A stretch of 7,944 nucleotides of DNA from Acidobacteria bacterium UBA2999 (GTDB taxonomy: Bacteria; Acidobacteriota; Vicinamibacteria; Vicinamibacterales; UBA2999). The DNA lies in the NCBI GenBank assembly GCA_002346475.1, contig DDZV01000037.1, forward strand, positions 1 to 7,944, written 5' to 3'. The notes beneath the pieces are model-generated. The model made no database searches, was not told the DNA's origin, and saw only the letters and a list, made by a program, of their open reading frames with translations. This document shows, in pieces, positions 7,290 to 7,944 of this stretch. Both the position numbers and the translations under genes were made by a program. The stretch's first letter is position 1; each line of letters begins with the position of its first letter.

Positions 7290-7568
7290 ATGGAAGCTTT
7301 TATAATTGCACTAACAGTGTTCGTGCTTTCGGTCTTTGTTGGATTTGAGATCATCAACAAAGTTCCTCCTCTATTGCACACACCACTTATGTCTGGTTCT
7401 AATGCAATCTCAGGAATAACAATTGTTGGTGCGATGCTCTCGGTTGCTACACCGAATCCCCTTTCAACCATTCTAGGTTTCATTGCGATTGTTCTTGCTA
7501 CTCTTAACGTTGTAGGTGGGTTCCTCGTAACCCACCGCATGCTAGACATGTTTAAGAAGAAGGACTAG
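7290..7568 (+). CDS. pntAB: NAD(P) transhydrogenase subunit alpha part 2 (membrane subunit)
   Basis: The 92-residue inner-membrane protein contributes part of the proton channel (domain II, alpha side). Three hydrophobic segments are visible at about 2-22, 38-54 and 57-81, ending in a basic tail (FKKKD) that should face the cytoplasm. The family signature LLHTPLMSGSNAISG spans 28-42. H30 in it probably corresponds to the alpha-subunit channel histidine of three-subunit enzymes. The ATG lies 2 bases after the pntAA stop, with GGAGA at 7272-7276 inside the end of pntAA as ribosome binding site, so the two genes are translated as a coupled pair. Length and segment count are those of the three-subunit type, not of the fused E. 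coli PntA. Confidence 0.95.
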   Translation: MEAFIIALTVFVLSVFVGFEIINKVPPLLHTPLMSGSNAISGITIVGAMLSVATPNPLSTILGFIAIVLATLNVVGGFLVTHRMLDMFKKKD

Positions 7569-7577
7569 TTAAACGCC

Positions 7578-7944
7578 GTGACCCCTTCCCTTGTCAATCT
7601 CGTCTATTTACTAGCAGCAGTACTCTTCATTCTTGGTCTCAAAGGTTTAGCACATCCAAAAACTGCCGTAAGAGCTAACCGAATTGGTGCAACCGGAATG
7701 CTTATTGCTGTCATCGCAACATTAACTGATAACAACGTTCTCGGTAGTGGCAGTGAAGTGTTTGTACTCATTTTCATGGCTATCCTTATTGGATCGATAG
7801 CTGGGTCTGTGCTCGCATTAAAAATCAAAATGACAGCGATGCCGCAGATGGTGGCACTGCTTAACGGGTTTGGCGGGGGCGCCTCTGTGCTGGTAGCTGG
7901 TGCAGCACTTGTAGATGTCGGCACAACAACCCCTACAACTCAAT
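7578..7944 (+). CDS. pntB: NAD(P) transhydrogenase subunit beta, 3' end beyond window
   Basis: A GTG at 7578, 9 bases after the pntAB stop, opens a frame that runs to the window end (122 residues). AAGGA at 7560-7564 is a possible ribosome binding site with a long 13-base spacing. Hydrophobic segments lie at about 4-21, 37-49 and 60-82, with a fourth beginning near 91. Family signatures are LKGLAHPKTAVRANRIGA-like sequence at 21-38 and AMPQMVALLNGFGGGAS at 87-103. PntB carries the rest of the proton channel and, in its missing C-terminal part, the NADP(H)-binding domain III. N96 stands where E. coli PntB has the channel residue His91; other three-subunit enzymes also have Asn there. An open frame on the opposite strand (7604-7924) is a shadow of this gene. 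Confidence 0.93.
   Translation, partial: MTPSLVNLVYLLAAVLFILGLKGLAHPKTAVRANRIGATGMLIAVIATLTDNNVLGSGSEVFVLIFMAILIGSIAGSVLALKIKMTAMPQMVALLNGFGGGASVLVAGAALVDVGTTTPTTQ

Noticed and set aside
7604..7924. Open frame on the minus strand opposite pntB
   Set aside because: It is antisense to clear pntB coding sequence, is low in complexity (rich in A, S, T, P) and matches no family I know.

Overview
This window is gene-dense bacterial DNA with GC in the mid-40s by eye. It holds eight genes, two of them cut by the window edges, and no gap longer than about 130 bases. All three stop codons are used at genuine gene ends, and TTG or GTG starts are frequent. A three-subunit proton-translocating transhydrogenase (PntAA/PntAB/PntB) and a lipid acyltransferase suggest a Gram-negative-type bacterium. 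The unusual IF-1 and the BRCT/HTH/TPR protein look to me more like Myxococcota or other 'deltaproteobacterial' lineages than enterics. That placement is an impression from family memory, not a computed result.

Positions 1-3829, plus strand. First comes the 3' part of a large lipid-metabolism enzyme: an AMP-forming acyl ligase, an acyl-carrier domain and a PlsC-type acyltransferase in one chain. After 58 bases come a small translation initiation factor IF-1 (infA) and a DEAD-box RNA helicase. These two are separated only by a TAG stop and one codon, and they share a reading frame. Both act on RNA or ribosomes and probably form one transcription unit.

Positions 3861-4982, minus strand. A 373-residue protein converges on the helicase. 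It joins a BRCT domain, a MerR-like helix-turn-helix and about four TPR repeats. This is the least conventional gene in the window.

Positions 5109-7944, plus strand. Glucokinase (glk) diverges from the BRCT/TPR gene. After a 76-base gap containing an inverted repeat comes the pntAA-pntAB-pntB operon, with pntB running off the right edge. Glucokinase feeds glucose 6-phosphate to NADPH-yielding sugar oxidation, and the transhydrogenase balances NADH and NADPH through the proton gradient. A shared redox role is plausible but is inferred only from adjacency.

No tRNA, rRNA, CRISPR array, insertion sequence or phage gene was seen. The window reads as core chromosome rather than accessory DNA. The best leads are the domain fusions and the in-frame infA/helicase junction. 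I see no defence or other clearly new multi-gene system.
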